Part shown: one piece after another, positions 1-7,340 of the stretch | Numbering within the stretch: position 1 is the first letter of the stretch | How the letters are laid out: each line of letters opens with the position of its first letter | NCBI RefSeq assembly: GCF_018449515.1 | Contig: NZ_JAAVUQ010000004.1 | Span: forward strand, 248,001-312,000 | Source: Caballeronia sp. dw_19 | Lineage (GTDB): Bacteria > Pseudomonadota > Gammaproteobacteria > Burkholderiales > Burkholderiaceae | Reading direction: 5' to 3' | DNA: 64,000 bases | The notes under the pieces: generated by a model | Told to the model about the DNA's origin: nothing | Databases searched by the model: none | Seen by the model: only the letters and a program-made list of their open reading frames with translations | Made by a program: the position numbers and the translations under genes

Positions 1-464
1 AATTCTTTAATAAATGCGGCGAAATTATTTATAAGATTCAGGAAGGACTTGGCGAACGTGCATGTTGCTCGGCGTTTCAGCGCTAGCGAAAGTGCGCAAT
101 CATGAACCTGCAAATTGACGAAGCAATATGGGGGAGTGGCTGGATCGCAACCATCCCTCGCATTCCTCTTCGTTCATGGATGCAAGAGGATATAAGGCTG
201 CAGAAGATCACGTAGCAGGATCGTGCAGTCTGCTTTCTTCGCAGGATCGATCCTGGACAGGGTCGGCAGCCGGCGTGGAAACTGACATTAATGCAGATGC
301 GATGAAGGTCGCTGGAGCAGTGCATGGCGCCCGTACACCGTGCTTTGCCACTTGTGCCCGTGAGAACGATCGGCAGTGTTGCCAAGTTTGTCACCTGTCG
401 ACGGTGAAGTTGCGTTGGCATCTTTTACTCGATTTCCGCTTAAGCGAAGTCCTACTCGATAATC
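1..464. other. gene-free leader stretch
   Basis: No convincing gene is seen on either strand. The open frames here lack ribosome binding sites and read as low-quality overlapping translations. The far right end must carry the promoter of the small exported protein that starts at 465. Confidence 0.5.
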
Positions 465-845
465 ATGAAACAACTTACCCAAACTCTGCTTCTCGCAAGC
501 GTCCTGGCAACCGGTGCCGGCAGTGCATTCGCTCAAAGCACTTTGCCGTCCAACCTGGATGGCGGCCACGTTGGCCGCGAAGGGTTCGGATCGAGCTTTG
601 CGGTGGTCAATGATCTACAGCATTTGCAAAGGCTATATGACCTGAACGGCCGGGAAAGCGAGATGAGGGATATCTACCACGACGTCCTGCTAAAGACGCA
701 GGTCCCGGCGATCCGCCAATATGTCTACGAAGCACTGGCGCGCAATCTGCTCCGCCCGACCAACGTGGATCAGGCGATTACGACCATTCGCACGAGCCTG
801 GATGAAGATCTGAGCACGCTGGCAAAACATCCGTCCGCTCCGTGA
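465..845 (+). CDS. small exported protein of unknown function
   Basis: The 126-residue product starts with a clear Sec signal peptide: K at residue 2, a hydrophobic LLLASVLATGAG core and a likely cleavage after SAFA. The mature part of about 100 residues is hydrophilic and mostly helical in composition, with no cysteine and no motif I recognise. The ATG at 465 is the only start that includes the signal peptide, although no good Shine-Dalgarno precedes it. A GC-rich hairpin follows the stop. It is probably a periplasmic or secreted protein; no function can be assigned. Confidence 0.65.
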   Translation: MKQLTQTLLLASVLATGAGSAFAQSTLPSNLDGGHVGREGFGSSFAVVNDLQHLQRLYDLNGRESEMRDIYHDVLLKTQVPAIRQYVYEALARNLLRPTNVDQAITTIRTSLDEDLSTLAKHPSAP

Positions 846-850
846 AGGGC

Positions 851-869
851 GCGCCCGCCAAGCGGGCGC
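851..869 (+). other. GC-rich stem-loop after the small exported protein gene
   Basis: GCGCCCGC and GCGGGCGC form a perfect 8-bp stem with a 3-nt loop, five bases after the stop codon at 845. No T-tract follows, so it is a possible 3'-end stabiliser or weak terminator rather than a textbook intrinsic terminator. Confidence 0.4.
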
Positions 870-1041
870 TGAAGCGGATGCTATTCTCGGACGTATCGAA
901 TCGGGGGAAAGGTCACCGGCGGTCTTGCGTTTCGTCCGAAATAATTCCGGAGAAAGCAGCGGCTCAAAAGCGCTCAGCAATGATGCCGGGGCACCCGGCA
1001 CCAGCAACGTGGCCCCAGCCCCGACCGCTACCCTCGCGGGA

Positions 1042-1713
1042 TCAGAACGTCAGCACGCTAAGAAACATTCGCTGCAGCCAGCCTACCGTAGTTGCGTCGG
1101 CGAGCATGCCGACACCTGCCTGTTCAATACGCGCGTTGGCAACTTTGCTTGACGATATGTAGTTTCCAGCCTCGATGTCCTTAGGATTCACTATGCCCGA
1201 CAACCGCAGGCGATCGCGGTTCTGGTTCATCGCAATGATCTTGTCCCCTGCAACCACAAGATTCCCGGTCGGCAGAGTGGCGATAACCGACACCGCCAGC
1301 GTCCCGGTCATCCCGGTCGTATTCGACACAGCCCCCTGCCCTTTGAAAGTCGTGCTCGCGGACCCTATGTTAAACAGCTTGGCCAGTCGCGCCGCCGCGC
1401 CGCTAGACTGATCGGCAGCTTGCGCGCTGATGTCGCTCGAACGGTCAGCTGACGCGTCGCCGCTGTTATTAGCCGAGTAGGACTCCGAGAGGCGAATCGT
1501 CAATACGTCGCCCACGTGTTGCGCGCGAGGCGTTTCGTATAGGGCCAGCGTGTTGCCGCCCTGGAAGATCGCGCCCCCGGTTTCAATATTCAACGGACTT
1601 GAGACTACGACTGGCGCGAACGTCGGCATATCGACGATAGAATTCGAGCCGCCTGAACATCCAGCTAACGACGCCATACCGCTAGCCAGAATCACAAACT
1701 TTAACGAGTTCAT
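1042..1713 (-). CDS. flgH: flagellar L-ring protein FlgH (orphan copy)
   Basis: The 223-residue product is close to the usual FlgH length of about 230. It starts with a lipoprotein signal whose lipobox is LAGC (Cys near residue 19). The FlgH landmarks follow in order: an IFQGGN...LYE segment, HVGDVLTIRL near residue 67, a Ser/Asn-rich middle, LPTGNLVVAG near 150, LSGIVNPKDIEAGN, and the C-terminal WLQRMFL. FlgH builds the outer-membrane L-ring bushing of the flagellar rod. No flgI or other flagellar gene is adjacent, so this is an isolated or second copy. It may be cotranscribed with the small genes upstream (1854-2051 and 2071-2262), which sit behind a GGTAAG box. It could serve flagella or have been co-opted for another envelope role. 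Confidence 0.88.
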   Translation of the reverse strand: MNSLKFVILASGMASLAGCSGGSNSIVDMPTFAPVVVSSPLNIETGGAIFQGGNTLALYETPRAQHVGDVLTIRLSESYSANNSGDASADRSSDISAQAADQSSGAAARLAKLFNIGSASTTFKGQGAVSNTTGMTGTLAVSVIATLPTGNLVVAGDKIIAMNQNRDRLRLSGIVNPKDIEAGNYISSSKVANARIEQAGVGMLADATTVGWLQRMFLSVLTF

Positions 1714-1853
1714 TTTTTAATGGTTCGCGAGATCAAGGTTCTTGGCCATGCGTGGCACGATGAAATAGTGGCCCGCGTCTGGATTGCTGACTTGCCGCTA
1801 AGCCCTAAGCCGTGCTCACCCGCTCGTCATGTGGAGCGGCGAGCCGGTCATTG

Positions 1854-2051
1854 TCAATCGATTGCGTCGGCGCATGTGTCAAACGGCGCGGCGGCGGCAT
1901 GACCCACGGCCGGCACGATCTTGAGCGTGGCCGACACCAGGCGGCACGGCAGTGCGGCCACCGCGCAACCCTCCATTGGCAATATGACCACGCTCGCCAT
2001 CATGCATGCCACCAGCCGCACGCAACGTTTGTAAGACTGCAAATTGAACAT
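1854..2051 (-). CDS. DUF6726-like small lipoprotein
   Basis: The product is 65 residues. A hydrophobic leader runs into EGCAVAALPCR, so the likely lipobox Cys is followed by AVAALPC. The tail contains SATLKIVPAVGHAAAAPFDTCADAID, the pattern I associate with the DUF6726 family of small Burkholderia lipoproteins. The ATG at 2051 was chosen because upstream in-frame sequence does not resemble the family and would bury the signal peptide. It lies between a 63-residue unknown gene and flgH, all on the same strand, so it may be part of that transcript. Function is unknown. Confidence 0.6.
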   Translation of the reverse strand: MFNLQSYKRCVRLVACMMASVVILPMEGCAVAALPCRLVSATLKIVPAVGHAAAAPFDTCADAID

Positions 2052-2070
2052 AAATAAGACCGCTACCCTT

Positions 2071-2262
2071 TCAGACGCTGGTGTTGATGCGTGTGCCAAC
2101 CGAGCCGGTCGACGGTAGCGCTGGGGAAGTCGCTGGCTCAATCGGCAGCGATAGCGAATCGGTCTTAGCGCTCTTGCCGGCCGCGCTACCTGAGTTACCG
2201 CCAGTCGGGCGCATGGGTGTCGGCGCAATACGTTCTGCAGGGCTACGGCTGTTAACATTCAT
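2071..2262 (-). CDS. hypothetical small hydrophilic protein
   Basis: A 63-residue frame from the ATG at 2262; a TTG six codons earlier is an alternative. The composition is Pro/Ser/Thr/Gly-rich with no Cys and no membrane segment, and it looks disordered. The main support is position: it is the first frame behind the GGTAAG box at 2440-2455 and lies 19 bp ahead of the DUF6726-like gene. It may simply be part of a long leader. Confidence 0.35.
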   Translation of the reverse strand: MNVNSRSPAERIAPTPMRPTGGNSGSAAGKSAKTDSLSLPIEPATSPALPSTGSVGTRINTSV

Positions 2263-2407
2263 GATCAGGCTCGCTTTCAATAAAGATGAAGGGATCGAGG
2301 CAGCGTCAAGGTAGCCTCAAGGCGGACTTGAACGCATACTTGAACGCACGCCAGGTCGCTAGAACTCTCTTTCGACATCGAATGATCGCGCTTAACGGCT
2401 AGCGTTG

Positions 2408-2455
2408 ATTAATGAAAGATCACCGCTTTTTCTAGACTCCTTACCAGCACTTACC
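2408..2455 (-). promoter_or_regulatory. GGTAAG-N4-GGTAAG box with -10-like element
   Basis: On the minus strand GGTAAG-TGCT-GGTAAG occupies 2455-2440. An ATTAAT hexamer lies 26 nt further on at 2413-2408. Hexamers with a 10-bp period are typical of OmpR-type response-regulator sites. The surrounding segment aligns without gaps to the box upstream of the HD-GYP gene at 7008-7023. The transcript would run through 2071-2262, 1854-2051 and possibly flgH. Confidence 0.5.
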
Positions 2456-2525
2456 ATACGGTCTCAACCACAATTAATACGCGCTGCCGACCTGCGCTGC
2501 CAATGATCATTCGGCACCGGCAAAC

Positions 2526-3248
2526 CTATATCTTCACGTCGACTACCAGTCCGATCGGATTCCATCTAACGCCCTTGGTCTCTTCGCCCAAACCATCCAG
2601 AACATCCGCTAACGGCACCTCCTCCGCATTAACGTCAGGTGCCACATAGGATTGCCATGCGTTGTTGAGCGTGCTGACAGCGCCAGCAATCGTGGTGCTA
2701 TCGTTCGCACTATCATCACTGCCGGCCGTGGACCCAACGGGGTCGTCAAGCTGCCAGTCCCAGGTGTCGACTACAGTATCCTGGTCCACGGAGGTCGCCC
2801 GGACAGTCTTCGCAAGCTCTTCTATGGAAGAGCCGAGATCGACATAGGCCGATGTGACCTGGTCCGTTAGCGCAACATCACCCTCTTGCTGATCGGACGC
2901 ATTGAGCGCGTGCTGCAAGACAAGCGCCTGATACAGCGCCACCAGGAATTGCTTGCCTGCGCTTTTGTCCGCCTCCCCGCGCGCCTGGGATTCGGCGGTA
3001 GTGCCCGAGTTGCCCGAAAAGGAATCAGTGTCCGTAGAGCCATTACTGGCCGACGCAAACCCGCTCGGGTCGATCCCCATGCGTTGCAGCGTAAGTTTTA
3101 GCGCCGCCATCAGGGCATCGCCGCTTCCTGACGATATCGCCGACGGCGGCCGCTCGGGAAGCGCGCTGCTGGTCACATTGGACGACGGCTTGGCCGTGCT
3201 GTTGGGAAAATCCGAAGATGAAATTGACATGCTGGAATCGAGTGCCAT
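2526..3248 (-). CDS. Ser-rich, cysteine-free acidic protein of unknown function
   Basis: The start at 3248 follows a good Shine-Dalgarno (GGGAGA, 5-nt spacing). The frame is open 135 bases further, but that extension has no support. The 240-residue product has a Ser/Thr/Asn-rich first third, a helical middle (LMAALKLTLQRMGID, then FLVALYQALVLQHALN), an Asp/Ser-rich stretch and a conserved-looking C-terminus (GVRWNPIGLVVDVKI). It has no cysteine, no signal peptide and no membrane segment. That composition resembles type III-exported harpin-like or flagellar-exported proteins, which is inference only. It stands alone with a gene-free region upstream. Confidence 0.6.
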   Translation of the reverse strand: MALDSSMSISSSDFPNSTAKPSSNVTSSALPERPPSAISSGSGDALMAALKLTLQRMGIDPSGFASASNGSTDTDSFSGNSGTTAESQARGEADKSAGKQFLVALYQALVLQHALNASDQQEGDVALTDQVTSAYVDLGSSIEELAKTVRATSVDQDTVVDTWDWQLDDPVGSTAGSDDSANDSTTIAGAVSTLNNAWQSYVAPDVNAEEVPLADVLDGLGEETKGVRWNPIGLVVDVKI

Positions 3249-3720
3249 GGTGTCTCCCGGTTGGTTGTTCAGTGATGCCGAATCGGCTGCGTAGAGGGGG
3301 GGTGGCAGTGCTTCCCGGATCAGGTTCGCAGTGCTGCATATGCTTGAGTGGCGAGTGTACGAATTCATTCTCCCAGACGTCATATCGACCTGGCATGCAG
3401 GAATCTGTAGTGTTGGAAAGTCTGAGTAAGAAGCTGGAGCCAGCGAGATATCCGGCAGTCTTATGGACTAAGCGCTACCGGCACGACAATGAAATATTCG
3501 GTGATAAATGCGTTGCTTTCAGTTTAGGAATCAGCTTGTAAACAGTGTATTTTTTGGACGTTGAATGCAAAGAATTCGACCAGGTTATCCGCCAATTCAT
3601 GGCTCATTTTCCTAGGCAAATAACGTCCTTTAGAAAATTCCCTTACCGGTTATTTCGAAACCTAAGGTTGTTCGAATCGCTGACGTTATCACTAAGTATT
3701 GAACGTACTTGGAGGATGAA
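3249..3720. other. gene-free stretch with a nested palindrome
   Basis: About 470 bases lie between two divergent genes. The only structure noticed is near the right gene: TTCGAA copies at 3654-3659 and 3671-3676 flank an imperfect palindrome AACCTAAGGTT (3659-3669), about 45 bases before the start at 3721. It could be a regulator site. Nothing else is recognised. Confidence 0.35.
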
Positions 3721-3981
3721 ATGAATTTTTCCACGACCGGCGAGATTGCTTGCAAAGTGCGCATCAACCCCATCATGCTGGTTAGCGGTCAAGGTGTATC
3801 AAGCCGTGCAATTCGATATCGGGGCAAACACACGCTGCGTGCCTTGCTGGGATTCCTGGATAGTCAGCGCGAGGTTCGCGCGCTGGTCTTCAGCCACACA
3901 TCCGACGGGGAAATGTTATGGGTCGACATCCAGACCGGGGAGTCAAGAAGCTTTGAGGAGTGGCGATTCGAAGCGGCATGA
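3721..3981 (+). CDS. small protein, member of an unnamed VRALV-SH-WVD family
   Basis: The ATG at 3721 directly follows a strong GGAGGATGAA ribosome site; an upstream TTG would place that site inside the gene. The 86-residue product carries YRGK near residue 33, LLGFL, VRALVFSH near 53 and LWVDIQTGES near 66. The same ordered motif set recurs in the protein encoded at 4393-4827 on the opposite strand. It is soluble, with no signal peptide. Function is unknown; the compact alpha/beta pattern with a WxD turn suggests a ligand- or protein-binding fold. A 14-bp tandem repeat begins directly after the stop. Confidence 0.7.
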   Translation: MNFSTTGEIACKVRINPIMLVSGQGVSSRAIRYRGKHTLRALLGFLDSQREVRALVFSHTSDGEMLWVDIQTGESRSFEEWRFEAA

Positions 3982-3982
3982 T

Positions 3983-4024
3983 CGACGTATCATGAGCGAC
4001 GTATCATGAGCGACGTATCAAGAG
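3983..4024 (+). repeat. three tandem 14-bp repeats
   Basis: The unit CGACGTATCATGAG occurs at 3983-3996 and 3997-4010 and, with one change (CGACGTATCAAGAG), at 4011-4024. It begins one base after the stop codon of the preceding gene. Simple slippage could vary its copy number. Confidence 0.8.
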
Positions 4025-4057
4025 GCCGGCGTCCCCGCGATCATCGGGGCGCAGCAT

Positions 4058-4285
4058 TCAGGTAATAAACACGATCCGATCTCCCACCGTCGAACCGCAT
4101 TCCACGAAATACGCAATGCGGGCAGCCCTTACGTCAAGAAGAACGCGGTCGATACCTTCAACACCGGGACTTTCATGCAAATGCGTCTTAACAATGACTC
4201 TCGAGCTCGGCTTGGCTAACGCGTCAAGCCGGATTTCAACGAGATACTTTATGGCGTCTCGTTGGTTCATAAAATACAGAATCAT
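4058..4285 (-). CDS. hypothetical small protein
   Basis: A 75-residue frame from the ATG at 4285, preceded by AAGGA about nine bases upstream. The sequence has a mixed alpha/beta look (IKYLVEIRLDALA, RVIVKTHLHESPG, RVLLDVRAARIAYFVE) with one Cys near the end. It lies downstream of 4393-4827 on the same strand and could end that operon. I do not recognise it, and it lacks the VRALV motif set of its neighbours. Confidence 0.4.
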   Translation of the reverse strand: MILYFMNQRDAIKYLVEIRLDALAKPSSRVIVKTHLHESPGVEGIDRVLLDVRAARIAYFVECGSTVGDRIVFIT

Positions 4286-4392
4286 TAACAACGTGTCCTT
4301 ACCGCAGTTAAAGCGACGCTAATCAACACTACGTTCCATCGGGTCCGAAAGTGGCACGAAACACGAGAATGCAGGCAGATGCCAGCGCTCTG

Positions 4393-4827
4393 TTACTGGA
4401 CGGAGATTTCACCCGACATGACGTCGATCCAGACAGGGCCGTCTTCAGCTTGGTGGCTGTAGACAAGCGCCCGTACCTGTGGTCCCGCTATTCTCAGAAA
4501 GCGCAGTACATCGCTCCTGCGTTGCTTGCCGCGATAAGGAACGCGACGTACCCTTTGATCACATTCCATCAGCAATACAACGTCGTTACACTTAAGAAGC
4601 CGCTCGATCATTGTTTCGCTCAACCCATGTGAAAGCTCGGCTGCCCTTGTTCGCTGCATGACCGGCATGACGCCGTGATCCGCCAGCGAGCCAACCGGCT
4701 CCGGTGACGAGGGAAAGTGAGTGACATTCCCCAGCGCCTGACTCGCATGCTCGGCGGTGTGCCGCACGATTGATGCATTCCGGCTGGGAACGTCGCGAAC
4801 ACCTGTGCGCTTCCTGGCGCTAGTCAT
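4393..4827 (-). CDS. second member of the VRALV-SH-WVD family
   Basis: The product is 144 residues. The first 70 are a hydrophilic, probably flexible region. The last 70 carry VPYRGKQRRSDVLRFL, VRALVYSH and VWIDVMSGE, matching the 86-residue protein at 3721-3981 motif for motif. The start codon overlaps the stop of the lipoprotein gene upstream (ATGA), which indicates translational coupling. That operon begins behind a GGTAAG-type box at 5161-5176. Function is unknown; coupling to a membrane-anchored lipoprotein suggests an envelope-related role. Confidence 0.6.
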   Translation of the reverse strand: MTSARKRTGVRDVPSRNASIVRHTAEHASQALGNVTHFPSSPEPVGSLADHGVMPVMQRTRAAELSHGLSETMIERLLKCNDVVLLMECDQRVRRVPYRGKQRRSDVLRFLRIAGPQVRALVYSHQAEDGPVWIDVMSGEISVQ

Positions 4828-5090
4828 TTACATCCGACCGCACAGGCGATGGCCGATACGCCCGCCACGGCACCCACGATTCCGCCCAGGGCAAACGTTT
4901 CCACCGAACTGGCGCAAGCTTGAAGATTGAGTATGCAAAAGAGCATCGCGATGAAAATGAAGCGCCGCAATATTTTCTCCCTCGACAGTCGTTGCTGCGG
5001 TTTGGACCGGCCAGAACTCCGGGGCACCTGACGCAGTTTCCCGTCATGGCCCTGATGTGCATTTGAAGGAGTCAACGCAGAAGACGCCAT
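4824..5090 (-). CDS. small putative lipoprotein
   Basis: The 88-residue frame has a long basic N-terminal region, then a hydrophobic stretch RRFIFIAMLFCILNLQAC that looks like a lipoprotein signal with lipobox LQAC near residue 59. About 30 mature residues follow, containing a Gly/Ala/Val segment (GGIVGAVAGVSAIACAVGC). The true start may lie downstream of 5090, so that the signal sits at the N-terminus. The stop overlaps the next start as ATGA. The GGTAAG-type box at 5161-5176 is correctly placed to drive it. Confidence 0.5.
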   Translation of the reverse strand: MASSALTPSNAHQGHDGKLRQVPRSSGRSKPQQRLSREKILRRFIFIAMLFCILNLQACASSVETFALGGIVGAVAGVSAIACAVGCK

Positions 5091-5127
5091 GCACGCATAG
5101 AGAGGTTAGAGCGCTTTGAAGAGGGGC

Positions 5128-5176
5128 ATTTCGGCAATTACGGGCTGTAGATGCCATCTGCTTACCGGGCATTACC
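5128..5176 (-). promoter_or_regulatory. GGTAAT-GCCC-GGTAAG box upstream of the lipoprotein operon
   Basis: On the minus strand GGTAAT-GCCC-GGTAAG occupies 5176-5161, one base off the repeat seen at 2440 and 7008. An AT-rich GAAAT stretch lies at 5132-5128, at about the distance of the other sites' -10 elements. The lipoprotein frame starts about 40 bases further on. The rest of the 5091-5394 interval shows no gene. Confidence 0.35.
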
Positions 5177-5394
5177 TGGACGGGTGCGCGAACGCAACAA
5201 GCCCTTAGCCGGTCTTTTCGCGCCGCGCTGGGGCAATCGGTCGTACGTGATTCAGAGCCTGATGCGAATGGAATTTCGGCGGGACACAATCAAGCTGAAA
5301 CTACGGCGGCTGGATAGTCCGCTTAAGCTAACCCGGGGCAACCCGGGTACATCTGTCAACACGATGCAAAGACCCATGACGCACCCTGCGTGGC

Positions 5395-6636
5395 CTACGC
5401 AAAAGGGCCGACCTGATTCAACCAGAGGTCGTTTAGTTGCGGAAGGTTCCACTGTTTGGGGTCTTCAATGGCCACTATCCGGTCAGCGCCCTTTAATTTC
5501 TTCAGGTCTACTATCTGAGGGAAGACCGGTTGATTCGACTTGCATGAGAAGAACGTCTTTACTGTCGGCGCGAGGATAGACCTGCTGCCTTGATCGAGCA
5601 CGACAGCAAGAAAGCCCGATTCAAGCCGAACCAGTGAGCCCACCGGGTAGATGCCCAACGTGCTGATGAACGCCGCGAGAATGGTCTTGTCGAACTGCCC
5701 CTCCCACGACGCCATGCTGCGAAGGGCCTGAGTCGGATGCCAGGATGATTTGTATGGCCGCTCGGATGTCACTGCGTCGTACACGTCGCAGACCGCACCC
5801 ATCCGGGCCAGCAGGGGAATGGCTTTATCCTTGAGCCCGTGGGGATATCCACGGCCATTGACCTTTTCGTGGTGGTGCAGAGCGACCTCCAGCACCCCGG
5901 CACTGACGTCGGCTGACTGCAGCATGAGCCAGCCGTCGTAGGAGTGTTTCTTGGCGACCTCGTACTCTTCCACACTCAGCTTCCCGGGCTTGTTCAGCAC
6001 GGCCAGCGGCATAAGCGCCTTGCCCAGGTCATGCAGCAAACCGGCCACGCCAGCTTCCAGCACACCTTGCTCGTCAAGCTCGAGTTCGCGCGCCAGCGCC
6101 GTCATCAGCGCACACACGGCAACGGAATGCATATACGTGTAGCCGTCGTGGTGCTTCAGGCGCGCCACGCTGGTCAATGCGTACGGGTTGCGAATAACGG
6201 ACGCGGCAATGCTCTGCACCAGCGGCATCATGCTGGTGCCAGACACAGCTCTTCCCATGCGGGCTTGCTGAAACACCACCTTCATCTCATTGGAGGCTGA
6301 TTCAAACAGACGCTTTGCGTGCTTGATTTCCTCGCCTACCGGTCTTCGCGGCAGTTGCGTGCGCGCCGTAACGAATAGCTGATCGTCCCCCGTCTGCGCG
6401 GCCGAGCTGCCTGCGTCGAACGGGTCAACCGGTTCGCCCTGGCAGTCCTCAGAGCACGACAGACCTCGATCCGTATCGATCACAATGGACGTAATTCCGC
6501 TTGCGACGATTTTTTCGATATCGATAACGGTGAGCAAAAACGAGTTCTTCCAGAATGGGTGATCGAGCCAGCGCCGATCCAGACTGTGCAGGAACATGCC
6601 AGGACGCAATAAAGAGGCTGCGACCGTTTTCAACAT
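5395..6636 (-). CDS. HD-GYP cyclic-di-GMP phosphodiesterase with DUF3391 N-domain
   Basis: The 413-residue enzyme is predicted to hydrolyse c-di-GMP in the cytoplasm, lowering the signal that favours biofilm over motility. The N-terminal ~120 residues (MLKTVAASLLRPGMFLHSLD onward) match DUF3391. The catalytic domain follows: HSVAVCALM, the LLHDLGK metal site, KKHSYDGW, HHHEKVNGRGYPHGL (the GYP signature) and a DVYDAVTSERPYK block. The ATG at 6636 was preferred to 6657 because GGAG lies seven bases upstream and the N-terminus then matches DUF3391 proteins. The gene has a leader of about 330 bases containing a GGTAAG box and a 20-codon frame. No GGDEF partner is adjacent. Confidence 0.92.
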   Translation of the reverse strand: MLKTVAASLLRPGMFLHSLDRRWLDHPFWKNSFLLTVIDIEKIVASGITSIVIDTDRGLSCSEDCQGEPVDPFDAGSSAAQTGDDQLFVTARTQLPRRPVGEEIKHAKRLFESASNEMKVVFQQARMGRAVSGTSMMPLVQSIAASVIRNPYALTSVARLKHHDGYTYMHSVAVCALMTALARELELDEQGVLEAGVAGLLHDLGKALMPLAVLNKPGKLSVEEYEVAKKHSYDGWLMLQSADVSAGVLEVALHHHEKVNGRGYPHGLKDKAIPLLARMGAVCDVYDAVTSERPYKSSWHPTQALRSMASWEGQFDKTILAAFISTLGIYPVGSLVRLESGFLAVVLDQGSRSILAPTVKTFFSCKSNQPVFPQIVDLKKLKGADRIVAIEDPKQWNLPQLNDLWLNQVGPFA

Positions 6637-6693
6637 AAGCCAACTCCGATGAGCCATGTTTTGGAACTAGCGAAGGGAGAAGCCAGAACACCG

Positions 6694-6756
6694 TCAGCTT
6701 CGGCCTACACGTACGCGCTCCACCAATGCACTGATCAGATCCTTGATTTCTTTCAC
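6694..6756 (-). CDS. candidate 20-residue leader peptide upstream of the HD-GYP gene
   Basis: A GTG start at 6756 is preceded by AAGG with 6-nt spacing. The frame encodes 20 residues beginning VKEIKDLISALVERV and ends at a TGA at 6694, 57 bases before the HD-GYP start. The peptide would form an amphipathic basic helix. It could be a leader controlling HD-GYP translation or a small protein in its own right. Evidence is limited to the ribosome site, composition and position. Confidence 0.35.
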   Translation of the reverse strand: MKEIKDLISALVERVRVGRS

Positions 6757-6975
6757 ACAGCACCTTGATTACCCAGGCGAGCGGCTCAGGCCGTCAGATT
6801 CAATCCGGTCATTGGCCTTGAGCGCCGTACCCTCGATGACAATGACAATCTGCGCGGCTCGCTCCAGGCTATCGAACCCTGTTGCATCGCTAGCGCCAGG
6901 GCTCGCCGCGGATGCCCGATCACTCGCCAAACTTACCCTTCGATACGGAATGATCGCGCGTACCGGCCTGTGAGC

Positions 6976-7023
6976 ATTAGAGAATGACCGCAATATTTCC
7001 CAGACGCCTTACCCCGGCTTACC
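6976..7023 (-). promoter_or_regulatory. GGTAAG-N4-GGTAAG box and promoter of the HD-GYP gene
   Basis: On the minus strand GGTAAG-CCGG-GGTAAG occupies 7023-7008 and TCTAAT lies at 6981-6976, again 26 nt away as at 2408-2455. The two promoter segments share a conserved GCGCGATCATTC further downstream. I saw no other gene in 6757-7340, so this box most likely drives the HD-GYP transcript through a leader of about 330 nt. Confidence 0.5.
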
Positions 7024-7340
7024 GCACATTCAATGGGGTGACCCCACGTGGCCTATGCGCAGCTAGCGGTCAGACTGACCGTAAGCTCTAAGTAAAACGC
7101 TCAACCAGCGCCGGTCGTGCCCTCCTTTATCCGCCAGCTTCGCCATCGGATCGTCCCTAGCGTACCTCACGCCGCTTTCAAAAAACCCGCTGGTCAGCCG
7201 TTTACGTGCTCGTTTAACAACAGTCTGGTTCAACTGGAAATATTTGGTAAGTACAGACCGAACCGCCGTTCTTTTCTTTGCATTCCAGGTATCGAATCCA
7301 GTCGAATATGGATGAAAGGCCCATTCTTCCAGCGATAACG

